A stretch of DNA of 33,618 bases. Source: an uncultured Roseburia sp. Its GTDB lineage: Bacteria; Bacillota; Clostridia; Lachnospirales; Lachnospiraceae. Where the stretch lies: positions 1 through 33,618 of the forward strand of contig URJS01000017.1 of the NCBI GenBank assembly GCA_900548205.1. The letters run 5' to 3'. The position numbers and the translations under genes were made by a program. Under the pieces are notes generated by a model. That model was not told the origin of the DNA, searched no databases, and saw nothing but the letters and a program-made list of their open reading frames with translations. Below, piece by piece: positions 23,062 through 30,745 of this stretch; within the stretch, counting starts at the first letter, position 1; every line of letters begins with the position of its first letter.

Positions 23062-23175
23062 ATCCAACGAACCATTGGATTCGTTGGATTGAAAGTTCGG
23101 AGGGCGAACTTTCGTGAGAAATATTTGAACTTCAAGTGGATTCGTTGGATTGAAAGTTCGCAGGGCGAACTTTCG
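23060..23175 (+). repeat. Hairpin and 38-bp direct repeats inside the decarboxylase operon
   Basis: The block begins with an 11-bp inverted repeat (AATCCAACGAA and TTCGTTGGATT). Two copies of a 38-bp unit follow, at 23077-23114 and 23138-23175, differing at one base. Each copy contains GAAAGTTCG and CGAACTTTC, a 9-bp hairpin. The stems have no T-runs, so they may act as RNA stability or processing signals rather than terminators. Confidence 0.85.
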
Positions 23176-23254
23176 AGAGCAATTAGTATGCCGGAGGGCA
23201 TTTCGTTAAGAAGTTCTAAGTTTTTAAATAATATTTGAGTTTGGATGATATAAA
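23176..23254 (+). other. Remaining spacer before the biotin carrier gene
   Basis: It contains the small hairpin-like piece ATGCCGGAGGGCAT and an AT-rich stretch. No convincing promoter was found; TATAAA overlaps the ribosome binding site and has no spaced -35. Confidence 0.35.
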
Positions 23255-23267
23255 GGAGGAAAATTGA

Positions 23268-23630
23268 ATGAAAAGCTATACGATTACAGTAAATGGAACG
23301 GTTTATGATGTGACCGTAGAGGAGAACGGTACAGTGAGCGCGCCTGCGGCAGCGCCAAGACGCGCAGCAGCAGCGGCTCCTGCACCGGCAGCGCCTGCGG
23401 CATCAGCGGGAGCCGGAAGTGTTAAGATCGAGGCGGGAGCAGCCGGAAAGGTATTTAAGATTGAAAGTTCTGTCGGAACGGCGGTGAAAAAAGGAGATAC
23501 CATCCTGATTCTTGAGATTATGAAGATGGAGACTCCGGTTGTCGCAACTGAGGACGGAACCGTTGCAAGCATTGATGTAAATGTCGGCGATATGGTAGAG
23601 GCGGGAGCATTACTTGCAACGTTAAACTAA
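23268..23630 (+). CDS. Biotin carrier protein of the decarboxylase/transcarboxylase
   Basis: 120-residue biotinyl carrier. Residues 1-20 form a beta-rich N-terminal segment (YTITVNGTVYDVTVEENG). An Ala/Pro-rich flexible linker spans about 25-48. The biotinyl domain ends the protein, with the modified lysine predicted at Lys86 in EIMKMETP. The domain swings biotin between the MmdA-like or OadA-like carboxyltransferase and the OadB pump. The ribosome binding site AAAGGAGG is strong (23251-23258). This gene is separated from oadG by hairpin repeats, which could raise its expression relative to the other subunits. Confidence 0.95.
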   Translation: MKSYTITVNGTVYDVTVEENGTVSAPAAAPRRAAAAAPAPAAPAASAGAGSVKIEAGAAGKVFKIESSVGTAVKKGDTILILEIMKMETPVVATEDGTVASIDVNVGDMVEAGALLATLN

Positions 23631-23649
23631 GTTTATTAGGAGGAAGACA

Positions 23650-24798
23650 ATGAGCTATTTTACAGAGACAATGGGCAACCTCCTGCAGCAGACCGCTTTC
23701 TTTAACCTGACATGGGGAAATTATGTGATGATCCTTGTTGCGTGCATTTTCCTGTATCTGGCGATCGCAAAGGGGTTTGAGCCGTTGCTGCTCGTTCCGA
23801 TTGCCTTCGGTATGCTGCTTGTAAATATCTATCCTGATATTTTTGCAAGCCCGGAGCAGATGAGTAATGGTGTAGGTGGATTATTGCATTATTTTTATGT
23901 GTTGGATGAATGGTCGATCCTGCCTTCTTTGATATTCTTAGGGGTTGGCGCGATGACGGACTTTGGACCGCTGATCGCAAATCCGACAAGCTTCCTTTTG
24001 GGAGCGGCTGCGCAGTTTGGAATTTTCGGCGCATACTTTCTTGCAATTTTGTGGGGCTTTAACGACAAGGCTGCGGCTGCGGTGTCAATTATCGGCGGAG
24101 CAGATGGTCCGACCTCTATTTTCCTTGCAGGAAAGCTTGGGCAGTCGGGTCTTATGGGACCGATCGCCGTAGCGGCGTATTCCTATATGGCGCTTGTTCC
24201 GGTCATCCAGCCGCCGATCATGAAGCTGCTTACGACAAAGAAAGAGCGCGCGGTCAAGATGAACAATTTAAGACCTGTCTCAAAATTAGAGAAGATCTTA
24301 TTCCCGATCGTCGTAACGATTGTAGTATGTACGATTCTTCCGACAACGGCTCCGCTTGTAGGTATGCTGATGCTCGGAAACCTGTTCCGTGAGTGCGGCG
24401 TTGTCCGTCAGCTGACAGATACAGCGTCAAATGCGCTGATGTACATCGTTGTGATCCTGCTGGGCACCTCCGTGGGAGCGTCCACAAGTGCAGAGGCATT
24501 CTTAAACATAACAACCTTAAAGATCGTCGGACTTGGTCTGGTAGCATTTATGTTTGGCACGGCGGCAGGCGTATTGTTCGGTAAGCTGCTGTACAAGGTT
24601 ACGGGAGGCAAGATCAATCCTCTGATCGGTTCTGCCGGAGTGTCCGCTGTTCCGATGGCTGCCCGCGTATCGCAGAAGGTCGGCGCAGAGGAAGATCCGA
24701 CAAACTTTTTACTTATGCATGCAATGGGACCAAACGTTGCCGGCGTCATCGGTACTGCAGTAGCAGCCGGCGTATTTATGGCGATCTTTGGTATATAG
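23650..24798 (+). CDS. oadB: Sodium-pumping decarboxylase beta subunit
   Basis: 382-residue integral membrane protein (OadB/MmdB/GcdB family) with about nine to eleven hydrophobic segments. It decarboxylates carboxybiotin and couples this to export of Na+. The family signature IIGGADGPTSIFLAGKLG is present near residue 149, and a second conserved segment AEEDPTNFLLMHAMGPNVAG lies near the C-terminus. Length matches the family. The ribosome binding site TAGGAGGA (23637-23644) follows the biotin carrier stop closely. The presence of this subunit implies that the whole complex is membrane-bound and generates or uses a sodium gradient. Confidence 0.95.
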   Translation: MSYFTETMGNLLQQTAFFNLTWGNYVMILVACIFLYLAIAKGFEPLLLVPIAFGMLLVNIYPDIFASPEQMSNGVGGLLHYFYVLDEWSILPSLIFLGVGAMTDFGPLIANPTSFLLGAAAQFGIFGAYFLAILWGFNDKAAAAVSIIGGADGPTSIFLAGKLGQSGLMGPIAVAAYSYMALVPVIQPPIMKLLTTKKERAVKMNNLRPVSKLEKILFPIVVTIVVCTILPTTAPLVGMLMLGNLFRECGVVRQLTDTASNALMYIVVILLGTSVGASTSAEAFLNITTLKIVGLGLVAFMFGTAAGVLFGKLLYKVTGGKINPLIGSAGVSAVPMAARVSQKVGAEEDPTNFLLMHAMGPNVAGVIGTAVAAGVFMAIFGI

Positions 24799-24810
24799 GA
24801 GGATAGAGTA

Positions 24811-26229
24811 ATGTCAGAAGCTGTTAAGAAACCTTTAAAAATCACAGAGACGATCCTGCGCGACGCGCACCAGTCTCTGATCGCGACAAGAATGACAACA
24901 GAGCAGATGCTGCCGATCGTAGAAAAGATGGATCAGGTTGGTTTCCATGCCGTAGAGTGCTGGGGCGGCGCTACCTTTGACGCATCCCTTCGTTTCTTAA
25001 AGGAAGATCCGTGGGAGCGTCTGCGTAAGCTAAGAGACGGTTTTAAGAATACAAAGCTTCAGATGCTGTTCCGCGGACAGAATATCTTAGGCTACCGTCC
25101 GTATGCGGACGATGTGGTAGAGTACTTTGTACAGAAGTCCATTGCCAATGGTATTGACATCATCCGTATCTTTGACTGTCTGAATGATCTGCGCAATTTG
25201 CAGACAGCAGTGACTGCCTGCAATAAGGAGAAAGGCCATGCACAGGTTGCATTGTCCTACACCTTAGGGGATGCCTATACCTTAGAGTACTGGACCGAGA
25301 TGGCAAAGAAAATCGAGGAGATGGGGGCGGATTCCATCTGCATCAAGGATATGGCGGGACTTTTAGTGCCGCAGGAGGCGGATGTGCTGGTGCGTGCGCT
25401 TAAGGATTCCACAAGCCTTCCGATCGAGCTTCATACGCATTATACCTCGGGTGTTGCTTCCATGACCTACATGAAAGCCGTTGAGGCAGGATGTGATATT
25501 ATCGATACTGCGATGTCACCGTTTGCGCTTGGCACTTCCCAGCCTGCAACTGAGGTTATGGTGGAGGCGTTTAAGGGAAGCGCTTTTGATACCGGTCTAG
25601 ACCAGAACAAGCTGGCAGAGATCGCGGATTACTTCCGTCCGATGCGCGAGGAAGCATTGGAGAGCGGTCTGATGAATCCAAAGGTATTGGGCGTGAATAT
25701 TAAGACCTTATTGTATCAGGTGCCGGGCGGTATGCTTTCCAATCTGATCTCTCAGCTGAAGGAGCAGGGCAAGGAGGATAAATATGAGGAAGTGCTTGCA
25801 GAAGTGCCGCGTGTGCGCAAAGACCTCGGTGAGCCGCCGCTTGTTACACCGTCCTCTCAGATCGTCGGTACACAGGCAGTCTTTAATGTGCTGATGGGCG
25901 AGCGGTACAAGGTAGCGACGAAGGAGACGAAGGACGTTCTTCTCGGAAAGTATGGTCAGACGGTAAAGCCGTTTAATCCGGAAGTCGTAGATAAGGTTCT
26001 CGGTGAGGAGAAGAAGAATGCGATCACCTGCCGTCCGGCTGATCTGCTTGAGCCGGAGCTTGCAAAGCTTGAGGAGGAGATGAAGCAGTGGAAACAGCAG
26101 GATGAGGACATTCTTTCCTATGCACTGTTCCCACAGGTTGCAACTGAATTTTTCAAATACCGCGAGGCGCAGCAGAAGAAGGTAGACGTAACGATTGCCG
26201 ACACCAAGAACGGCGCTTATCCGGTCTAA
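24811..26229 (+). CDS. oadA: Oxaloacetate decarboxylase alpha / pyruvate carboxyltransferase subunit, no biotin domain
   Basis: 472-residue 5S-type carboxyltransferase. The HMGL-like barrel holds the metal- and substrate-binding residues: RDAHQSL (residues 17-23), the CIKDMAG lysine at 179, and HTH at 208-210. A conserved PYC_OADA domain follows. The C-terminus stops at about the point where many OadA proteins continue into a biotinyl domain; here that domain is the separate gene at 23268. It transfers CO2 between oxaloacetate/pyruvate and biotin. It is 12 nt after oadB, with AGGAGGA upstream. In this operon it could pair with the MmdA-like subunit to make a transcarboxylase. Confidence 0.93.
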   Translation: MSEAVKKPLKITETILRDAHQSLIATRMTTEQMLPIVEKMDQVGFHAVECWGGATFDASLRFLKEDPWERLRKLRDGFKNTKLQMLFRGQNILGYRPYADDVVEYFVQKSIANGIDIIRIFDCLNDLRNLQTAVTACNKEKGHAQVALSYTLGDAYTLEYWTEMAKKIEEMGADSICIKDMAGLLVPQEADVLVRALKDSTSLPIELHTHYTSGVASMTYMKAVEAGCDIIDTAMSPFALGTSQPATEVMVEAFKGSAFDTGLDQNKLAEIADYFRPMREEALESGLMNPKVLGVNIKTLLYQVPGGMLSNLISQLKEQGKEDKYEEVLAEVPRVRKDLGEPPLVTPSSQIVGTQAVFNVLMGERYKVATKETKDVLLGKYGQTVKPFNPEVVDKVLGEEKKNAITCRPADLLEPELAKLEEEMKQWKQQDEDILSYALFPQVATEFFKYREAQQKKVDVTIADTKNGAYPV

Positions 26230-26242
26230 GTAAAAGTATGGC

Positions 26243-26274
26243 ACGAAGTGCTTTTTGGGGCATAAGCATTTCGT
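26243..26274 (+). repeat. Hairpin after oadA
   Basis: ACGAAGTGCTT (26243-26253) pairs with AAGCATTTCGT (26264-26274), with one G-U pair. There is no T-run. The right half (GCATTTCGT) also occurs near 23198-23206, so it may belong to a small dispersed family. Confidence 0.5.
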
Positions 26275-26287
26275 ATGAATGAACGGG

Positions 26288-26334
26288 AAAATCCGGCAAA
26301 GAGGGCAAAAGACTGCCTTCCCTGCCGGATTTTT
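26288..26334. terminator. Terminator between oadA and the SOD-like gene
   Basis: AAAATCCGGCA (26288-26298) pairs with TGCCGGATTTT (26323-26333), with an inner AGGGCA/TGCCTT helix. T-runs on both strands suit the converging genes. Confidence 0.85.
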
Positions 26335-26365
26335 CTGTCAAATGCGATGCGGCATATTACAGATA

Positions 26366-26848
26366 TTAGCGTATCACGCCGCAGCCAATTTTTTCCCCGG
26401 AGTTTCCGGAGGGCTGTGTCATAAAATCATCCGGCATACGATGGATAATGACGGAGCGTCCGAGAATTTCCGGAATGCCGAAGCGCTTGTCATAAAATGA
26501 AGTCCATGCATAGCCCTGATTGCCAAGCAGCGGAGGCAGGTCTCCGGTATGCTGCGGATGCGGCGCTTTTTGGCGTGAATAGTGGTCGCCTGTGTGGATA
26601 AAGTTATCGGAGCAATCGCCGTATTCATGGATGTGCATTCCATAGAAATCGGAGCTTCCGCCCTCTCTTAGATTGGGAAGTCCGAAGATTTCCGCCTCTA
26701 CCAGTATGCCGCCATAATTTGTCATATAAAATTTGACGAGACCGGAGAGGTCGGGCGCGGCGGGGCTTCCTGTTACCCATGCCATCGCGTCCGGCTGCCT
26801 GTTTTGCAGAGCCCATAAAAATTCCTGTGCGGGTGTGACGTCTCTCAT
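26366..26848 (-). CDS. Cytosolic Cu/Zn superoxide dismutase-like protein
   Basis: 160-residue protein of the SodC fold. Metal ligands can be aligned with the classical enzyme: His72 and His74 (HIH), bridging His89, His97, His100, Asp103 in GDLP, and His136 in VIIHRMPDDF. A disulfide pair Cys79-Cys156 is also possible. Superoxide is steered in the classical enzyme by an arginine three residues before the last cysteine; here that place holds Lys153. There is no signal peptide, unlike most bacterial SodC proteins, so it would act inside the cell. It may be a genuine SOD with altered activity or a non-catalytic relative like Bacillus YojM. GGAG lies 10 nt upstream of the start. Monocistronic, convergent with oadA. 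Confidence 0.85.
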   Translation of the reverse strand: MRDVTPAQEFLWALQNRQPDAMAWVTGSPAAPDLSGLVKFYMTNYGGILVEAEIFGLPNLREGGSSDFYGMHIHEYGDCSDNFIHTGDHYSRQKAPHPQHTGDLPPLLGNQGYAWTSFYDKRFGIPEILGRSVIIHRMPDDFMTQPSGNSGEKIGCGVIR

Positions 26849-26936
26849 ACTAGATTTTCTCCATATTCTTTGACACTGTCAGCGGCTGTTGAAAGCCGCC
26901 TTTTTCTTATTATATGTAAAATCATTTTTCCTGTTC

Positions 26937-26964
26937 TTGAAAAAAAAATCATATTTGATATAAT
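26937..26964 (+). promoter_or_regulatory. Sigma-A promoter of the rpiR-baiN-cmk-ispH-rpsA operon
   Basis: TTGAAA (26937-26942), a 16-nt A-rich spacer, and a perfect TATAAT (26959-26964). Confidence 0.7.
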
Positions 26965-26994
26965 CTAACTATTGGCGATTTCGGGAGGATGATT

Positions 26995-27927
26995 ATGGGC
27001 AAAACGAATGACCTGAGCAATCGCATCAATGATGCGTACGGCAGGCTGAGCAAGGGGCAGAAGCTGCTGGCGACCTATATAACGGATAATTATGATAAAG
27101 CAGTCTTTTTGACAGCCGCAAAGCTCGGAGAAGTGGTGGGGGTCAGTGAATCGACAGTCGTGCGTTTTGCGATGCATTTGGGTTATAAGGGTTACCCTGA
27201 ATTTCAGAGTGCGCTCGAGGAGCTTGTGCGCAACAAGCTCAATTCGATCCAGCGCATGGAGGTCACCTACGGGAGGATCAGCCAGTCAAAAATTTTAGAG
27301 TCTGTGCTCAAATCCGATGCGGATAAGATACAGGCAACATTGGAGAAGATTGATGAAAATGCGTTTCAGCTTGCAGTCGATACGATTCTTTCCGCAAAGC
27401 ATATCTATATTATCGGCATCCGAAGCTGTGCACCGCTCGCAGGCTTTCTCTCCTTTTATTTTACGCTGATGTTTGATAATGTACATTTGCTTCAGACAAG
27501 CAGCTCGAGTGAGATTTTTGAGCAGATGGTGCGCATCGGCAAGGAGGATGTGATCATCGGTATCAGCTTTCCGCGCTATTCCATGCGCACGCTAAAGGCG
27601 ATGGAATTTGCCAATAACCGGAGCGCGAAAGTCATTACCTTAACAGACAGCGTGCATTCGCCGATGAATCTTTATTCATCTTGTAATCTCATCGCAGAAA
27701 GCGATATGGCGTCGATCGTGGATTCACTGGTAGCACCGCTTTCGGTGATCAATGCGCTGATCGTCGCGCTGTGTATGAGAAAGCAGGGAGAGGTTGCAAA
27801 GACATTGGAGATGCTTGAGGATATTTGGGACGAGTATCAGGTTTATGAAAACGATGAGATCAATTATATTGATGATTCCATCAAGATGCGTTACGCCAGA
27901 ATAGGAGACAGCGATTTTAATGAGTAG
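26995..27927 (+). CDS. MurR/RpiR-family transcriptional regulator
   Basis: 310-residue regulator. The N-terminal RpiR helix-turn-helix spans about residues 1-77, with GEVVGVSESTVVRFAMHLGY as recognition region. A SIS domain (about 125-250) binds phosphosugars in this family and contains IYIIGIRSCAPLAGFL and VIIGISFPRYSMRTL. No sugar enzyme or transporter gene is nearby, so its target is unclear; it may regulate its own operon or act elsewhere. I chose ATG 26995 because GGGAGG (26983-26988) precedes it by 6 nt and is too close to the ATG at 26989. It overlaps the next gene by 8 nt, which suggests coupled translation. Confidence 0.9.
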   Translation: MGKTNDLSNRINDAYGRLSKGQKLLATYITDNYDKAVFLTAAKLGEVVGVSESTVVRFAMHLGYKGYPEFQSALEELVRNKLNSIQRMEVTYGRISQSKILESVLKSDADKIQATLEKIDENAFQLAVDTILSAKHIYIIGIRSCAPLAGFLSFYFTLMFDNVHLLQTSSSSEIFEQMVRIGKEDVIIGISFPRYSMRTLKAMEFANNRSAKVITLTDSVHSPMNLYSSCNLIAESDMASIVDSLVAPLSVINALIVALCMRKQGEVAKTLEMLEDIWDEYQVYENDEINYIDDSIKMRYARIGDSDFNE

Positions 27928-29185
27928 TGTCATTGTAGTCGGCGGAGGACCGGCGGGGATGTTTGCGGCAATCGCTGCCGCAGAGCACGGGCATACGGTC
28001 ACCTTGCTTGAGAAAAATGAGAAGCTTGGAAAGAAGCTCTACATCACGGGGAAGGGACGGTGCAATATTACAAACGCGGGGGATATGGACACATTATTTG
28101 CCAATGTGATGACAAATCCAAAGTTTTTATACAGCGCGTTCTATGCGTACGACAATGAGTGGGTCATTGATTTTTTTGAAAAAAACGGACTGGCGACAAA
28201 GGTGGAACGCGGCGGGCGTGTTTTTCCGGTCTCGGATCATTCCTCGGATGTCATTGCAGTCTTGCAGAGGATTTTGCGGGAACGGCAGGTAAGGGTCAGA
28301 CTGCATACACAGGTGGAGCGGCTTTTGACGAAGGACTGTGCCGATAGATCTAAGAAATCTGTGGAGGGGGCGCGGTGCGTCAACGGCGTGCGTCTTTCTG
28401 ACGGCAGCGAGCTTTTGGCGGATGCGGTGGTTGTTGCGACCGGGGGCTTTTCCTATCAGACGACAGGGGCGACCGGAGACGGTTACCGTTTTGCCAGGGA
28501 GCTTGGTCATACGGTGACGGACATCTATCCGTCGCTTGTGCCATTTTATGCAAAAGAAGAATATGTACCGCGTTTGCAGGGGCTTGCACTGAAAAATATC
28601 TCCGTGCGCATCCGTGACGGAAAAAAGCTGCTGTATGAGGCGTTCGGTGAGCTGCTGTTTACACATTTTGGCGTCAGCGGACCGCTGATCTTAAGTGCAA
28701 GCGCTGCGATCAGACCGAAGCTTGTCAATAAGATTTTGGGAATGGAGATTGATCTAAAGCCGGCGCTTTCTTTTGAGCAGCTTGACGCGCGTCTGCTGCG
28801 TGATTTTGAGGAGGCAAAGAATAAACGGTTTAAAAATGCCGTCGACCATTTGTTTCCGGCAAAAATGATTCCGGTGATGCTGGAGCTTAGCAAAATCTCC
28901 CCGGAGAAAAAGGTCAATGAGGTCACAAGAGAGGAACGCCAAGGCTTTGTGCGGCTGATCAAGGCATTTCCGGTAACGTTAAATGGCGTGCGCGATTTTA
29001 AGGAGGCGATCATCACGCGCGGCGGGATCAAAGTAAAGGAGATCAATCCGTCCACGATGGAGTCAAAGCTTGTGGGAAATCTTTATTTCTGCGGCGAAGT
29101 GCTTGATCTGGATGCGATGACCGGAGGATATAATCTGCAGATCGCATGGTCGACGGGGTATCTGGCAGGAAGCAGCATTTTATAG
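27920..29185 (+). CDS. BaiN/HI0933-family FAD-dependent oxidoreductase
   Basis: 421-residue flavoprotein of the HI0933/YhiN family. The FAD-binding N-terminus is VIVVGGGPAGMFAAIAAAE, followed by GKKLYITGKGRCNITN, a family hallmark. The C-terminus holds GGIKVKEINPSTMESK and LDLDAMTGGYNLQIAWSTG. Related BaiN proteins are linked to bile-acid dehydroxylation, but the family is widespread in bacteria that do not make secondary bile acids, so no specific substrate is claimed. Its place before cmk, ispH and rpsA is common in Clostridia. AGGAGA (27902-27907) precedes the ATG. Confidence 0.88.
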   Translation: MSSVIVVGGGPAGMFAAIAAAEHGHTVTLLEKNEKLGKKLYITGKGRCNITNAGDMDTLFANVMTNPKFLYSAFYAYDNEWVIDFFEKNGLATKVERGGRVFPVSDHSSDVIAVLQRILRERQVRVRLHTQVERLLTKDCADRSKKSVEGARCVNGVRLSDGSELLADAVVVATGGFSYQTTGATGDGYRFARELGHTVTDIYPSLVPFYAKEEYVPRLQGLALKNISVRIRDGKKLLYEAFGELLFTHFGVSGPLILSASAAIRPKLVNKILGMEIDLKPALSFEQLDARLLRDFEEAKNKRFKNAVDHLFPAKMIPVMLELSKISPEKKVNEVTREERQGFVRLIKAFPVTLNGVRDFKEAIITRGGIKVKEINPSTMESKLVGNLYFCGEVLDLDAMTGGYNLQIAWSTGYLAGSSIL

Positions 29186-29202
29186 AGAAAGAGGGAAGTA
29201 GG

Positions 29203-29877
29203 ATGAGTATGAATATAGCGATTGACGGACCTGCGGGCGCGGGAAAGAGTACGATTGCAAAGCGTCTTGCAAAGGAGCTTGGGTTTATTTATGTTGATAC
29301 GGGGGCGATGTACCGCGCAATGGCATATTATTTTCTGTCAAACGGGATTAAGGCGGAGGATGAAGCGGCGGTTGCCGCAGCCTGCCCGAGGGTAGATGTG
29401 ACGATTGCCTATGAGAACGGGGAACAGCAGGTGATCCTAAACGGTGAGAATGTCAACGGCGTGATCCGCACGGAGGAGGTCGGCAATCTGGCGTCGGCAA
29501 CCAGCGTTTATCCGATCGTCAGAGAGAAGCTGGTGGAGCTTCAGCGTCAGCTTGCGGATAAGGCGGATGTGATCATGGACGGCAGGGACATCGGTACCTG
29601 TGTGCTGCCAAAGGCACAGGTGAAGATTTATCTGACCGCAAGCGCAGGGACAAGAGCAAGCCGCAGATATGAGGAGCTTGCGGCAAAGGGAATCTCCTGT
29701 AATCTGGAGGAGATCGAGCAGGATATTATTGCGCGTGATAAGCGTGATATGGAGCGTGAGACCTCGCCGCTAAAGCAGGCGAAGGACGCCGTTTTGGTCG
29801 ACAGCTCAGAGCTTACGATTGACGAGGTCGTGGCGAAATTGCGCGGCATTTACGAGCAGGCGGCAAAGGAATCATAG
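29203..29877 (+). CDS. cmk: Cytidylate kinase
   Basis: 224-residue CMP/dCMP kinase for nucleotide recycling. The P-loop is in IAIDGPAGAGKST at the N-terminus, followed by YVDTGAMYRAMAY. The nucleoside-binding region includes DGRDIGTCVLPKAQ, and the lid region is RDKRDMERETSPL. Length fits the bacterial family. I chose ATG 29203 because GAGGGA (29191-29196) lies 6 nt upstream; longer in-frame starts overlap the flavoprotein gene. The spacing of 17 nt to ispH supports an operon. Confidence 0.95.
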   Translation: MSMNIAIDGPAGAGKSTIAKRLAKELGFIYVDTGAMYRAMAYYFLSNGIKAEDEAAVAAACPRVDVTIAYENGEQQVILNGENVNGVIRTEEVGNLASATSVYPIVREKLVELQRQLADKADVIMDGRDIGTCVLPKAQVKIYLTASAGTRASRRYEELAAKGISCNLEEIEQDIIARDKRDMERETSPLKQAKDAVLVDSSELTIDEVVAKLRGIYEQAAKES

Positions 29878-29893
29878 AAAGGAAAAAATAAAT

Positions 29894-30745
29894 ATGAAGG
29901 TTACTCTGGCAAAAAGCGCCGGATTCTGCTTCGGCGTTAAGCGCGCGGTAGATACCGTGTACGAAAGGCTTGCAGAGGGAGGCGCAATCTATACTTACGG
30001 TCCGATCATTCACAATGAGGAGGTCGTTTCAGATTTGGAGAAGCGCGGCGTGATCGTTGTGCAGAATATGGAGGAGCTGCGCGATAAGCCGCAGGGAACG
30101 GTGATCATCCGTGCACATGGTGTGGAGAAGGGCGTCTGCGAACAAATTGAGGCGCTTGGATTTTCTGTCGTGGACGCGACATGTCCGTTTGTGCTTAAGA
30201 TTCACCGACTGGTGGAGCGTCACAGCAGAGAGGGCGCACAGATTGTCATTGTCGGAAACGAGGCGCACCCTGAGGTCAGGGGGATTAAAAGCTGGTCGTC
30301 CGCAGACTGCACAACGGTCATCGGCGACCGCAACGATGCGGAAAATTTTACGGCAGATAAGGGAAAAAAGGTCTGTATTGTATCACAAACGACATTTAAT
30401 TACAATAAATTTCAAGAATTAGTTGAAATTATCAAGGAAAAAGGGTATGATATAATTGTTTTAAATACCATCTGTAATGCGACAGAAGAACGCCAGACCG
30501 AAGCGAAGGCGCTTGCGGGCAAGTCAGACGCGATGATCGTGATCGGCGGCAGGAACAGTTCCAATACGCAGAAGCTATTTGAAATATGCAAAAAAGAATG
30601 CAAAAATACTTACTATATACAAACTGTAAAGGATTTAGAGCCAGCCGGCTTTAAGCCTGTCGATAACGTAGGTATTACCGCAGGGGCTTCTACCCCAAAC
30701 AATATTATTGAGGAGGTTCAAAAGAATGTCAGAAATGAGCTTTGA
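29894..30745 (+). CDS. ispH: 4-hydroxy-3-methylbut-2-enyl diphosphate reductase
   Basis: 283-residue 4Fe-4S enzyme making IPP and DMAPP in the last step of the MEP isoprenoid pathway. The three cluster cysteines are Cys12 in FCFGVKRAVD, the cysteine of VDATCPFV, and that of NTICNATEERQ. The substrate-binding histidines are in IIHNEEV and AHGVEKG, and the SSNTQKL segment is present. The ribosome binding site GAAAGGA is at 29877-29883. The last 20 nt overlap rpsA in another frame. In many Clostridia the two genes are fused into one protein; here they are separate. Confidence 0.95.
   Translation: MKVTLAKSAGFCFGVKRAVDTVYERLAEGGAIYTYGPIIHNEEVVSDLEKRGVIVVQNMEELRDKPQGTVIIRAHGVEKGVCEQIEALGFSVVDATCPFVLKIHRLVERHSREGAQIVIVGNEAHPEVRGIKSWSSADCTTVIGDRNDAENFTADKGKKVCIVSQTTFNYNKFQELVEIIKEKGYDIIVLNTICNATEERQTEAKALAGKSDAMIVIGGRNSSNTQKLFEICKKECKNTYYIQTVKDLEPAGFKPVDNVGITAGASTPNNIIEEVQKNVRNEL

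Noticed and set aside
23060..23175. CRISPR array or attachment site
   Set aside because: Only two units of 38 bp with a 23-bp gap and internal hairpins. There are no cas genes, integrase or tRNA nearby.
23215..23262. Internal promoter before the biotin carrier gene
   Set aside because: The TATAAA overlaps the ribosome binding site and no -35 lies at the correct distance.
27920..29185. Bile-acid-specific BaiN function
   Set aside because: The HI0933 family is broad and no other bai genes are present. Only the family-level call is supported.
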